Of a stretch of DNA of 13,850 nt, positions 1 to 7,447 are shown piece after piece (within the stretch, counting starts at the first letter, position 1; every line of letters starts with the position of its first letter). The position numbers were made by a program, and so were the translations under genes. Under the pieces are notes generated by a model. That model saw only the letters and a program-made list of their open reading frames with translations, was not told the origin of the DNA and made no database searches. Where the stretch lies: positions 1 to 13,850 of the forward strand of contig CABUDB010000013.1 in NCBI GenBank assembly GCA_902490245.1, given 5' to 3'. The stretch is from an uncultured Collinsella sp. Lineage in GTDB: Bacteria > Actinomycetota > Coriobacteriia > Coriobacteriales > Coriobacteriaceae.

Positions 1-3000
1 CCGGCGGCGCGGAAGGCGCGGGCGCTGTCGTACTCGCAGTTGTTGCCGGGGAACACGGGGATAACCACGCGCGGGCGGGCAATCTTGGCGCCGCCGTACA
101 CGTGGATGTCCTTGGCGCGGAAGTCGATGGTCTCGACCTCGGCGGTCTCGCCGGCGCTGCGATAGGCAAAGACGCCCTCGATACCGCTCTCCCAGGCCTC
201 CTGGAGCTCGGAGAGCTCGATGACTTCGGAGCCGGTGTCGATGACATAGCCCTCGACGGTGGTGCCCAGGGGCTCGACGACAACGCCGTCGGCGACCTCG
301 GGCAGCTCGGCATCCTCGGCGAGCTCGACGATAAAGCTGCCGTAGAGCGGGGTGAAGAGGCTCTCCACGTCTACATCCTCGGCAAGTTCGATACCGATCT
401 GGTTACCGATGCACATCTTAAAGAGGCTCTCGGCGCCGCAGCCGTAGCCGGGCGTGGAGATGGCCAGGGCGTTGCCGGTAGCAGTGAGCGCCTCGACGGC
501 GTCAAACGCGGCGAGCAGCTGCTGGGCGTCGGGGCGGTAGTCCTCGCCATAGGTGGCGGGGGCGATGCGGACGACGCGGTGCGTGAGGCCCTTGAACTCG
601 GGCGAGACGGCGCGGGCGGCCTTGCCCACGGCGACGGCGAAGCTGATCAGGGTCGGCGGAACGTTGAGCTCGCCGGCCTCGTCCTCAAACGAACCGCTCA
701 TGGAGTCCTTGCCGCCGATGGCGCCGGCACCCAGGTCGACCTGGGCCATGAGGGCACCCAGGACGGCAGCCATGGGCTTGCCCCAGCGCTCTGCCTCGGT
801 GCGCAGGCGCTCGAAGTACTCCTGGAAGGAGAGGTAGGCGCGCTTGTGCTCAAAGCCGGCGGCAACGAGCTTGGCGATGGACTCGACCACGGACAGGTAG
901 GCGCCCGCAAACTGGTCAGCTTCCATCAGGTAGGGGTTGAAGCCCCATGCCATAGCACTCGCCGTGGTGGTCTCGCCGTCCACGGGGAACTTGGCGACCA
1001 TGGCCGAGCTTGGGGTGAGCTGCGTCTTGCCGCCAAAGGGCATGAGCACGGTCGCGGCGCCGATGGTGGAGTCGAAGCGCTCGGAAAGGCCCTTGTTGGA
1101 GGCGACGTTGAGGTCGGTGACGAGCGAGGTCATGCGCTCGGCAAGCGTGGTACCGGCCCAGCTGGGCTGCCACACGCTACGGGCGCAGACGTGGGCGACC
1201 TGGTGCTTGGGCGCACCGTTGGAGTTGAGGAACTCGCGGGACAGATCGACGATGGCGACGCCGTTCCAGGCCATGCGCATGCGCGGCTCGGCGGTAACCT
1301 CGGCGATAACGGTTGCCTCCAGGTTCTCCTCGGCGGCGTAGCCCATGAACTCCTCGACGTCACCGTCGGCGACGGCGCAGGCCATGCGCTCCTGGGATTC
1401 AGAGATGGCGAGCTCGGTGCCATCAAGACCGTCGTACTTCTTGGTCACGGTATCAAGGTCGACATACAGGCCGTCGGCAAGCTCGCCTACGGCGACCGAG
1501 ACGCCGCCTGCGCCAAAGTCGTTGCAGCGCTTGATCAGACGGCAGGCATCGCCGCGGCGGAACAGGCGCTGCAGCTTGCGCTCGACCGGGGCGTTGCCCT
1601 TCTGGACCTCGGCACCCGAGGTCTCGATGGACTCGGTGTTCTGGGTCTTGGAGGAGCCGGTGGCACCGCCGATGCCGTCACGGCCGGTGCGGCCGCCCAG
1701 CAGGATGATCTTGTCGGTGGGGGCGGGGCACTCGCGGCGCACGTGGTTTGCCGGGGTAGCGCCCACGACGGCGCCGACCTCCATGCGCTTGGCCACGTAG
1801 CCGGGGTGATAGAGCTCGTTGACCTGGCCGGTGGCAAGGCCGATCTGGTTGCCGTAGCTGGAGTAGCCGGCGGCGGCAGTGGTCACGAGCTTGCGCTGCG
1901 GCAGCTTGCCCTCGAGCGTCTCGGACACGGGGACGGTGGGGTCGCCGGCGCCGGTGACACGCATGGCCTGATACACATAGCTGCGGCCCGAGAGCGGGTC
2001 GCGGATGGCGCCGCCCACGCAGGTGGCGGCACCGCCGAAGGGCTCGATCTCGGTCGGGTGGTTGTGGGTCTCGTTCTTAAACAGGAACAGCCAGTCCTGG
2101 TCCTCGCCGTCGACATCGACCTTCACCTTGACGGTGCAGGCGTTGATCTCCTCGGACTCGTCGACATCGGTCATGACGCCGGTCTTCTTAAGGTACTTGG
2201 CGCCGATGGTGCCCATGTCCATGAGGCAGACGGGCTTGGCGTCGCGACCGAGCTCGTGGCGCATCTCCATGTAGCGGTCGAAGGCCTGCTGCACCACGGC
2301 GTCGTCGATCGTCACGTCGTCCAGGACGGTGCCGAAGGTGGTGTGGCGGCAGTGGTCGGACCAGTAGGTGTCGATCACGCGGATCTCGGTGATGGTGGGG
2401 TCGCGGTCCTCATCGCGGAAGTACTGCTGGCAGAAGGCGATGTCCGCCTCGTCCATAGCAAGACCGCGATCGGCGATGAAGGCGGCAAGGCCGGCCTCAT
2501 CGAGCTCGCGGAAGCCGTCGAGCACTTCGACGGGCTGGGGCTCGGGGGTCTCCATGTACAGCGTCTCGGGCAAGTCGAGCGAGGCGATGCGCGCCTCGAC
2601 GGGGTTCACCACGTAGTGCTTGATGGCCTCGATGGCGGCTTCGTCCAGAGCGCCCGAGATCATATAGACCTTGGCGGAGCGCACGGCGGGGCACTCGCCC
2701 TGGCTGATGAGCTGCACGCACTCGCTGGCGGAGTCGGCGCGCTGGTCAAACTGGCCAGGCAGGAATTCGACGGCAAAGACGGCGCCATCGCTTGCGGGGA
2801 GCTCGTCGTAGGTCACATCGACCTGGGGCTCGCTAAAGACGGTCGGCACGCAGGAGCGGAAAAGCTCCTCGTCGATGCCCTCGACGTCGTAGCGGTTGAT
2901 GATCCTCAGGGCCTCGATGCCCTTGATGCCGAGAATCTCGGTCAGCTCGCCCTTGAGCTGCTGAGCCTCGACGTCGAACCCGGGTTTCTTCTCCACGTAG

Positions 3001-3014
3001 ATACGAGAGACCAT
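1..3014 (-). CDS. purL: Phosphoribosylformylglycinamidine synthase, single-chain PurL (partial, C-terminus off window)
   Basis: The enzyme converts FGAR, glutamine and ATP to FGAM in cytosolic de novo purine synthesis. Translating the minus strand from the ATG at 3014 gives 1004 open codons running off the window start. Visible motifs are DTYWSDHCRHTTF (about residues 213-225), NETHNHPTEIEPFGGAA (about 311-327, ATP/FGAR binding), GGRTGRDGIGG (about 440-450) and GAGAIGGKDSMSGSF (about 760-774). From about residue 980 the chain enters a glutamine amidotransferase domain (RPRVVIPVFPGNNCEYDSAR), so this is the long fused form of about 1240 residues known from clostridia and relatives, not the small PurL that works with separate PurS and PurQ. 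The catalytic Cys-His-Glu of the glutaminase lies outside the window. The start is supported by AGGAAGG at 3024-3030. The gene is divergent from the antiporter. Family assignment is very secure; the missing end cannot be judged. Confidence 0.97.
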   Translation of the reverse strand, partial: MVSRIYVEKKPGFDVEAQQLKGELTEILGIKGIEALRIINRYDVEGIDEELFRSCVPTVFSEPQVDVTYDELPASDGAVFAVEFLPGQFDQRADSASECVQLISQGECPAVRSAKVYMISGALDEAAIEAIKHYVVNPVEARIASLDLPETLYMETPEPQPVEVLDGFRELDEAGLAAFIADRGLAMDEADIAFCQQYFRDEDRDPTITEIRVIDTYWSDHCRHTTFGTVLDDVTIDDAVVQQAFDRYMEMRHELGRDAKPVCLMDMGTIGAKYLKKTGVMTDVDESEEINACTVKVKVDVDGEDQDWLFLFKNETHNHPTEIEPFGGAATCVGGAIRDPLSGRSYVYQAMRVTGAGDPTVPVSETLEGKLPQRKLVTTAAAGYSSYGNQIGLATGQVNELYHPGYVAKRMEVGAVVGATPANHVRRECPAPTDKIILLGGRTGRDGIGGATGSSKTQNTESIETSGAEVQKGNAPVERKLQRLFRRGDACRLIKRCNDFGAGGVSVAVGELADGLYVDLDTVTKKYDGLDGTELAISESQERMACAVADGDVEEFMGYAAEENLEATVIAEVTAEPRMRMAWNGVAIVDLSREFLNSNGAPKHQVAHVCARSVWQPSWAGTTLAERMTSLVTDLNVASNKGLSERFDSTIGAATVLMPFGGKTQLTPSSAMVAKFPVDGETTTASAMAWGFNPYLMEADQFAGAYLSVVESIAKLVAAGFEHKRAYLSFQEYFERLRTEAERWGKPMAAVLGALMAQVDLGAGAIGGKDSMSGSFEDEAGELNVPPTLISFAVAVGKAARAVSPEFKGLTHRVVRIAPATYGEDYRPDAQQLLAAFDAVEALTATGNALAISTPGYGCGAESLFKMCIGNQIGIELAEDVDVESLFTPLYGSFIVELAEDAELPEVADGVVVEPLGTTVEGYVIDTGSEVIELSELQEAWESGIEGVFAYRSAGETAEVETIDFRAKDIHVYGGAKIARPRVVIPVFPGNNCEYDSARAFRAA

Positions 3015-3198
3015 TGGTTCCTGCCTTCCTGATCGGTTGGGCGTACGGTACGGTATGCGGCAGCGGTCGGTTTGCGGGGTCTGCCCTGCGGTCGCCTTGA
3101 GCCACATGTTTGTAAACCTCACTATGATACGACAGCTCGCGGCGCGTTGAGGACGGCGAGGGTGCTACAGTGAAGCGCAAACAAGAGAAAGGCATCAC
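3015..3198. promoter_or_regulatory. Divergent intergenic region between purL and antiporter
   Basis: These 184 bp must hold the promoters of both divergent genes. No hexamer pair stands out on either strand. On the plus strand, TACAGT at 3166-3171 lies about 28 nt before the antiporter ATG and is a plausible -10 without a matching -35. On the minus strand, TATCAT (reverse complement of ATGATA, 3124-3129) could be a -10 for purL, again without a good -35. A short near-palindrome GTTTGTAAAC lies near 3109-3118. I see no match to a known purine riboswitch or PurBox. Assignment as a regulatory region rests mainly on gene layout. Confidence 0.4.
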
Positions 3199-4761
3199 AT
3201 GGCATTCGTTTCACTCGCCATCATCGCGCTCGTGGCCTTTGCAAGCCCCTTCATCGCCTCGGCGATTCCCGGAAAGCCCGTTCCCGAGACGGTCTTTTTG
3301 CTCGTGTTCGGTGCGGTGCTGGGACCCCATATGCTCGGCGTCATCCATGTAGATGCCGAGGTCTCGCTCGTGTCAGAGCTCGGTCTGGCATTTTTGTTCC
3401 TGCTTGCCGGCTTTGAGATCGATCCCAAGAGCATCACGGGCGTCGAGGGGCGCTACGGCTTGGCGACGTGGGTCGTCACGTTTGGTATCGCCTGGCTTGC
3501 CGTGCGCTTTACTCCGTGGTTCTCGGTCAGCCATTTCGACGGTATCGCCGTGACGCTTGCCCTCACTTCTACGGCGCTCGGCACGCTCGTGCCCATCATG
3601 CGCGAGCGCTCGCTCACCGGCACGCGCGTGGGCGACTCGATTCTCGCGTATGGCACCTGGGGTGAGCTCGGCCCCGTGCTCGCCATGTCGGTGCTGCTGT
3701 CTGCCCGCACCGGCATCCAAACGCTCGTAATCCTTGGCTTGTTTGCTGTAGTCTGCGTGCTGCTGGCCGTGGTCCCAAGCCGCTCCAAGCGCGTCGGCAG
3801 CCGCTTCTTTGCGTTTGTCGAGGAGCGCGCCGATACCACGTCGCAGACCTTCGTGCGCCTGACGGTGCTCATCCTGGTCACGCTCGTGGCATTCTCCGCC
3901 GTCTTTGACCTCGATATCGTGTTGGGTTCTTTTGCCGCCGGCTTTGTCCTGCGCTATATCATCCCCGAGGGCAACCATACGCTCGAGACCAAGCTCGACG
4001 GCCTTGCCTACGGCTTTTTGATTCCGGTGTTCTTCACCGTATCGGGCGCAAAGATCGACCTGACGGCCGTGGCGTCGCGCCCGGGCTTGCTCGCGGGCTT
4101 TATCGTGGCGTTGCTGATCATTCGCGCGGTGCCCATTCTCATCTCTATGAGCATTTGTCCCGCGACGCGCGACGTTTCGGCGTACGGCCGCATTACCGTG
4201 GCCCTGTACTGCACTACGGCGCTGCCGATCATCGTTGCCGTGACAAGCGTTGCCGTCAACGCGGGCGCGCTGTCGCAAGATATTGCGTCGGTCATGGTTG
4301 CCGCCGGTGCCATCACGGTGTTCTTGATGCCGCTGCTCGCGCAGCTCTTCTACCGCGTGGTCGACGCCGCACCGGTCGCCGCTGTGGCAGAAGTTGCCGA
4401 GCATCCATCCGATGCGCTCGACATCCTGCGCGCCCATCACGATTTGGCGAGCCTGCTCGCACGGGAGCACGAGCTGCTGACCTCGCATGGCCATGGTCGC
4501 GTATTTGAGGGCCTGCCTACGCTCGATACGATTGCCGAGCGTCTTTCCGCCGAGGCGGCGAGCGGCCGCATCGATGCCCGCATCGTGGACGCGGCGCACC
4601 TGCTTGCCGATAAGACTTATGGTGATGAGATCGACACGTCCGAGCTGACTCCGCATGAGCGTCGCCGCCTGGAGCGCGCCAAGCTCGCCGTGCGCGAATA
4701 CCGCCGCCGCATGCTGGAGCTCTACGCGCGCGAAGAGGCCGAGAACGACGACGGCAAGTAG
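3199..4761 (+). CDS. CPA2-family cation/proton antiporter with soluble C-terminal tail
   Basis: This is a 520-residue inner-membrane protein with about 12 hydrophobic segments over residues 1-385, expected to exchange H+ for Na+ or K+. CPA2 hallmarks are LAFLFLLAGFEID (63-75), the STALGTLVPIM helix (124-134), LGSFAAGFVLRYI (242-254) and GFLIPVFFTVSGAKIDL (272-288). Where many KefB/KefC-type members carry Gln-Asp in the ion-binding helix, this one reads GELGP (155-159), leaving Glu156 as the likely ion-site acid. The remaining 135 residues are polar and helical, His-rich near 413-432, and end in an Arg/Glu-rich segment. There is no Rossmann (TrkA-N) motif, so it is not a complete KefB/KefC. 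The start is the ATG at 3199 with AAGAGAAAGG seven bases upstream. It is a single-gene unit, divergent from purL and closed by the hairpin at 4798. The family is secure; the ion carried cannot be read from sequence. Confidence 0.9.
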   Translation: MAFVSLAIIALVAFASPFIASAIPGKPVPETVFLLVFGAVLGPHMLGVIHVDAEVSLVSELGLAFLFLLAGFEIDPKSITGVEGRYGLATWVVTFGIAWLAVRFTPWFSVSHFDGIAVTLALTSTALGTLVPIMRERSLTGTRVGDSILAYGTWGELGPVLAMSVLLSARTGIQTLVILGLFAVVCVLLAVVPSRSKRVGSRFFAFVEERADTTSQTFVRLTVLILVTLVAFSAVFDLDIVLGSFAAGFVLRYIIPEGNHTLETKLDGLAYGFLIPVFFTVSGAKIDLTAVASRPGLLAGFIVALLIIRAVPILISMSICPATRDVSAYGRITVALYCTTALPIIVAVTSVAVNAGALSQDIASVMVAAGAITVFLMPLLAQLFYRVVDAAPVAAVAEVAEHPSDALDILRAHHDLASLLAREHELLTSHGHGRVFEGLPTLDTIAERLSAEAASGRIDARIVDAAHLLADKTYGDEIDTSELTPHERRRLERAKLAVREYRRRMLELYAREEAENDDGK

Positions 4762-4797
4762 CAAGGAATGTCGGGATACGGGTTCCGTCCAAATAAT

Positions 4798-4840
4798 AGA
4801 AGGCGCGCTGCCTGCGGTTGATGCAGGCAGCGCGCCTTCT
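4798..4840. terminator. Perfect 18-bp hairpin between convergent genes, likely bidirectional terminator
   Basis: Arms 4798-4815 (AGAAGGCGCGCTGCCTGC) and 4823-4840 pair without mismatch around a 7-nt loop. The hairpin begins 37 nt after the antiporter stop and ends 44 nt before the SDR stop on the other strand. The plus-strand tail (TGCGTT) is not a clean U-run, and the minus-strand tail (ATTATTTGG) is moderately U-rich. The very strong stem and its position between convergent genes make a bidirectional terminator the best reading. Confidence 0.85.
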
Positions 4841-4883
4841 TGCGTTGAGCTCGGTTGAGGTTTAAAGCTGTGGCTTGCGACCT

Positions 4884-5633
4884 TTAGGAGCGGGCGGCTC
4901 CGTCGACGGGGAGGATGGCGCCCGTGACGTAGGAGGACATATCGCTCGCCAGGAAAACAAAGGCGTTGGCGACATCCTCGGGCTCGCCCATGCGACCCAG
5001 CGGAATGGTGGCGATGATGGGCTTGATGACCTCTTCGGGCAGGTTGGCGACCATGTCGGTTTTGGTTACACCGGGTGCTACGGCATTGACGCGAATGCCC
5101 ATGGGGGCGAGCTCGCGCGAGAGCGACTGGACCATGCCGTTGACGGCGAACTTGGACGTGGGGTAGCCAACGCCGGAGGGCTGACCGTACTTAGCGACCA
5201 TCGAGCTCGTGGTGGTGATGGTGCCGCCGTGGCCGGCTTCGGTCATGATCTTGGCGGCAGCCTGGTGGCCATTAAAGACGGCGACGACGTTGAGGTCCAT
5301 AACTTTGGCGAACTCCTCTGCCGTGTAGTTGAGCAGCGGCGAGCGCTGGGAGATGCCGGCGTTGTTGACGACCGTGTCCAAGCCGCCCATGTCGGCTGCA
5401 GCCTGGGTAAAGGCCTCGGTCACGGCCTCGAGCGAGGTGAGGTCGCAGGAGCGGCCCCAGACCTTGGCGTCGGGATAGGCGACTACCAGCTTCTCAACCG
5501 CCGCGTCGGCAGTCTCCTGGCGCGAGCCAAAGACGGTGACGGCAGCGCCTTCCTCGATAAAACGGCAGGCGATCGCATAGCCGATACCGCGCGTGCCTCC
5601 GGTGATGATTGCTTTCTTGCCCTCGAGCAACAT
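4884..5633 (-). CDS. Short-chain dehydrogenase/reductase, BaiA-like (candidate hydroxysteroid dehydrogenase)
   Basis: This is a 249-residue classical SDR, an NAD(P)-dependent oxidoreductase of the cytosol. Visible elements are the nucleotide-binding TGGTRGIG (11-18), NNAG (90-93), the structural Asn of MDLN (115), the catalytic Ser144, Tyr157 and Lys161 (GVGYPTSK), and VAPGVTKTDM (185-194). Length, catalytic numbering and many blocks (IITGGTRGIG, VFNG, GVGYP-SK, VAPGV, C-terminal VDGA-R) resemble my recollection of BaiA 3-alpha-hydroxysteroid dehydrogenases of bile-acid dehydroxylating clostridia. After beta-strand 2 it reads FGSRQE, where BaiA has FGETQE; an Arg here usually favours NADP(H). 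The start at 5633 is chosen because AGAGGAAG lies just upstream; in-frame ATGs further upstream lack such a site. No other bai gene is nearby. A FabG-type or other ketoreductase role remains possible. SDR class is certain, substrate is not. Confidence 0.9.
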   Translation of the reverse strand: MLLEGKKAIITGGTRGIGYAIACRFIEEGAAVTVFGSRQETADAAVEKLVVAYPDAKVWGRSCDLTSLEAVTEAFTQAAADMGGLDTVVNNAGISQRSPLLNYTAEEFAKVMDLNVVAVFNGHQAAAKIMTEAGHGGTITTTSSMVAKYGQPSGVGYPTSKFAVNGMVQSLSRELAPMGIRVNAVAPGVTKTDMVANLPEEVIKPIIATIPLGRMGEPEDVANAFVFLASDMSSYVTGAILPVDGAARS

Positions 5634-5684
5634 GGTGCTTCCTCTCATCGCGGGCGGACATACGCAGCACAGCATAGCGGCGGC

Positions 5685-5713
5685 AAAATACAGCTGCCGT
5701 CGCATATCGGCAA
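5685..5713 (-). promoter_or_regulatory. Candidate promoter of the SDR gene
   Basis: On the minus strand TTGCCG (5708-5713) and TATTTT (5685-5690) are separated by exactly 17 nt. The start codon lies about 50 nt downstream, a normal leader length. The upstream gene hom is closed by a hairpin at 5793-5822, so the SDR needs its own promoter. This is pattern matching only. Confidence 0.4.
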
Positions 5714-5792
5714 ACGGTATCCACGGTTGCCGACGAACGGTCAAGTTGTTCAAACGTTAGTCGACCAGTTCGCTCGAAAAATGTAACTAAAG

Positions 5793-5822
5793 GGGGCTCC
5801 CATCCAATCGGATAGGAGCCCC
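5793..5822 (-). terminator. Hairpin terminator downstream of hom
   Basis: GGGGCTCC (5793-5800) pairs with GGAGCCCC (5815-5822). Inside it, ATCC (5802-5805) pairs with GGAT (5810-5813) across one mismatch and a 4-nt loop. On the minus strand the stem is followed by CTTTAGTTACATTTTT, a broken U-rich tail. It starts about 31 nt after the hom stop codon. It separates hom from the same-strand SDR gene, so the two are probably not one operon. Confidence 0.8.
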
Positions 5823-5853
5823 TCATGCGTTGTTTGACTTGCCGAGAACCGAA

Positions 5854-7197
5854 CTAGTTGGCCATGACGCCTTCGGTCCAAGCCTCGACGTCCTCGATGC
5901 GCAGGACGTTGGCGACCTCGGCCACGCAGTCGACGCTGGCAAGCTCGGCGGCGGCAGCCTGGACGTCCTTCTCGAGCGCGCGGTGCGTCAGGAAGATGAC
6001 CGAGCAGGCATCGCTGACGCCCGACTTGCCGTCCTCGACCTGGTTGATGAGCGAGATCGAGATGTTGTGCTTGGCAAAGATGTCGACCGTCTCGGACAGG
6101 GCGCCCACGCGGTCGGCGACCTTCAGGCGCACATAGTACTTGGTCTGGAGCTCGTCCATGGGCTTAAAGGCGATGTTGTGGCCATAGGGCTCAATTTCGG
6201 GCAGCGGAGCCACGCCGCGGCTGATCTGCTCGGAGAGCGACAGGATGTCGCCCACGACGGCACTTGCGGTGGGGAAGGAGCCTGCGCCCGCGCCGTAGAA
6301 CATGGTCTCGCCCACGGCGTCGCCCACCACGTAGACGGCGTTCATGGCGCCGTTGACCTTGGCAAGCATGTGGTCGGCGGGGATCAGCGTGGGATGCACG
6401 CGGACGTCGACGCCAGCGTCGGTGTTGCGTGCGATGCCCAGCAGCTTGATGGTATAGCCGAGCTCGCGGGCCTGGGCAATGTCCTCGGCGCCGATGGTAC
6501 GGATACCCTGCTGGTAGACATCGTCGGTGGTCACACGGGTGCCAAAGCCGATGGAAGCGAGGATTGCCGTCTTGCTGGCGGCGTCGAAGCCGTCGACGTC
6601 GGCGGACGGGTCGGCCTCGGCATAGCCCTTTGCCTGGGCGTCGGCGAGCACGTCAGCGTAATCGGCGCCCTCGGCGTCCATGCGCGACAGGATGTAGTTG
6701 GTGGTGCCGTTAAGGATACCGGCGATGGTCAGGATCTTGTTGCCCACCAGGTCGTGCTCGAGCGTGCTGACAATGGGGATGCCACCGCCGCAGCTGGCCT
6801 CGCACTTAATCTGCACGCCGCACGCGCGCGCCTTCTCGGCGAGCGTCTCGACATGACGGCCCAGCAGGGCCTTGTTGGCAGAGACGACGTGCTTGCCGTT
6901 CTCGAAGGCGGTGGTGAATATCTCGGTTGCGGGATGCTCGCCGCCGATCAGCTCGACGACGATGTCGACGGCGGGGTCGGTGACGACGTCGTGCCAGTCA
7001 CTCGTAAAGGCCTCGCGCTCAATGCCTGCCGCCTCGGCCTGCTCCCAGGCAAGCGCGCAGGCGCGGGTCAGCTTAAGGTCGATGCCGTAGGCGGCCAGGT
7101 ACTCATCGTGGTGGCTCTTGATCAGACGGGCCACGCCGCCGCCGACGGTTCCCAGACCGATGAGGCCGACGTTCACGGTGCGCAGGGGTTCGCTCAT
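5854..7197 (-). CDS. hom: Homoserine dehydrogenase with C-terminal ACT domain
   Basis: This 447-residue cytosolic enzyme reduces aspartate semialdehyde to homoserine, the branch point to threonine, isoleucine and methionine. The NAD(P) fold shows GLIGLGTVGGG (11-21) and VVSANKALL (104-112). The catalytic domain shows GILNGTTNYILSRM (160-173) and the signature GYAEADPSADVDGFDAASK (191-209), whose Glu194, Asp200, Asp205 and Lys209 have the same spacing as the active-site residues I recall for the yeast enzyme. An ACT domain follows at about 355-435 (YYVRLKVADRVGALSETVDIF), the module that gives threonine feedback control in this family. There is no aspartokinase fusion, and the length is typical of stand-alone ACT-type Hom. 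The start ATG at 7197 is preceded by AAGGAG at 7204-7209. The gene is transcribed away from the amino-acid importer. thrB and thrC are not adjacent in the window. Identification is secure. Confidence 0.97.
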   Translation of the reverse strand: MSEPLRTVNVGLIGLGTVGGGVARLIKSHHDEYLAAYGIDLKLTRACALAWEQAEAAGIEREAFTSDWHDVVTDPAVDIVVELIGGEHPATEIFTTAFENGKHVVSANKALLGRHVETLAEKARACGVQIKCEASCGGGIPIVSTLEHDLVGNKILTIAGILNGTTNYILSRMDAEGADYADVLADAQAKGYAEADPSADVDGFDAASKTAILASIGFGTRVTTDDVYQQGIRTIGAEDIAQARELGYTIKLLGIARNTDAGVDVRVHPTLIPADHMLAKVNGAMNAVYVVGDAVGETMFYGAGAGSFPTASAVVGDILSLSEQISRGVAPLPEIEPYGHNIAFKPMDELQTKYYVRLKVADRVGALSETVDIFAKHNISISLINQVEDGKSGVSDACSVIFLTHRALEKDVQAAAAELASVDCVAEVANVLRIEDVEAWTEGVMAN

Positions 7198-7363
7198 AGA
7201 TAGCTCCTTCGTGCATCTTATGGATGGATTAACCGCTTAAAGGTTGAGTGCATTCTAGCGTGAAGTGCGGGCGCGTGCTTGCCTGGCAGCGGGAGCAGCA
7301 TAAAACGCCACCCCCGAAACGCTGCGGAAACATTGGAAACACGCTCGCTACAAACGAACTTCC

Positions 7364-7379
7364 GTAACAAACTGTCAAC
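7364..7379 (+). promoter_or_regulatory. GTAAC-n6-TCAAC element, possible operator
   Basis: GTAAC-AAACTG-TCAAC lies 69 nt before the start of the first binding-protein gene. It aligns with 8667-8682 upstream of the second one (shared pattern GTAACAnAnnGnnAACnTT, including flanks). The spacing resembles actinobacterial GlnR half-sites (GTnAC-n6-GnAAC), though the second half here is degenerate. No regulator gene is in the window, so this is a candidate only. Confidence 0.3.
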
Positions 7380-7414
7380 GTTTGCACCATAAGGTTTGCC
7401 CTGTACCGCAAGAC

Positions 7415-7429
7415 GGCCGCACCGCGGCC
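7415..7429 (+). other. Leader hairpin before the first binding-protein gene
   Basis: GGCCGC (7415-7420) pairs perfectly with GCGGCC (7424-7429) around a 3-nt loop. It ends seven bases before the purine-rich ribosome site AAGGGGG (7436-7442). It would leave the ribosome site free and could protect the 5' end of the message. The second binding-protein gene has similar leader hairpins. Confidence 0.4.
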
Positions 7430-7447
7430 AGCGAAAAGGGGGACACC

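Larger units (their letters stand above)
7198..7447. promoter_or_regulatory. Divergent control region between hom and the liv operon
   Basis: This 250-bp region serves hom leftward and the importer rightward. For hom, TAGAAT (minus strand, 7252-7257) is a good -10 about 55 nt before the ATG, but I find no convincing -35. For the importer I find no clear hexamer pair. Three GAAAC copies lie at 7316-7320, 7327-7331 and 7336-7340, and a GTAAC-n6-TCAAC element lies at 7364-7379. There is no T-box, lysine or SAM riboswitch architecture that I can recognise, and no gene. Confidence 0.45.

Noticed and set aside
102..3032. Long open frame of 976 codons on the plus strand opposite purL
   Set aside because: The minus strand encodes an unmistakable PurL with conserved motifs in order. 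The plus-strand frame is a by-product of GC-rich codon use and yields low-complexity Gly/Ala/Asp/Leu protein with no recognisable domain.
3373..4764. 463-codon open frame on the minus strand opposite the antiporter
   Set aside because: The sense strand has transmembrane segments and CPA2 motifs. The antisense product is highly charged, with no recognisable fold.
7382..7447. Upstream TTG start extending the first receptor by 22 residues
   Set aside because: It would put polar residues ahead of the lipoprotein signal and lacks a ribosome site, whereas the ATG at 7448 has AAGGGGG at good spacing.
7198..7447. Amino-acid riboswitch or T-box before hom or the importer
   Set aside because: No T-box consensus, specifier stem or conserved riboswitch core is visible, and the probable hom leader is only about 50 nt.
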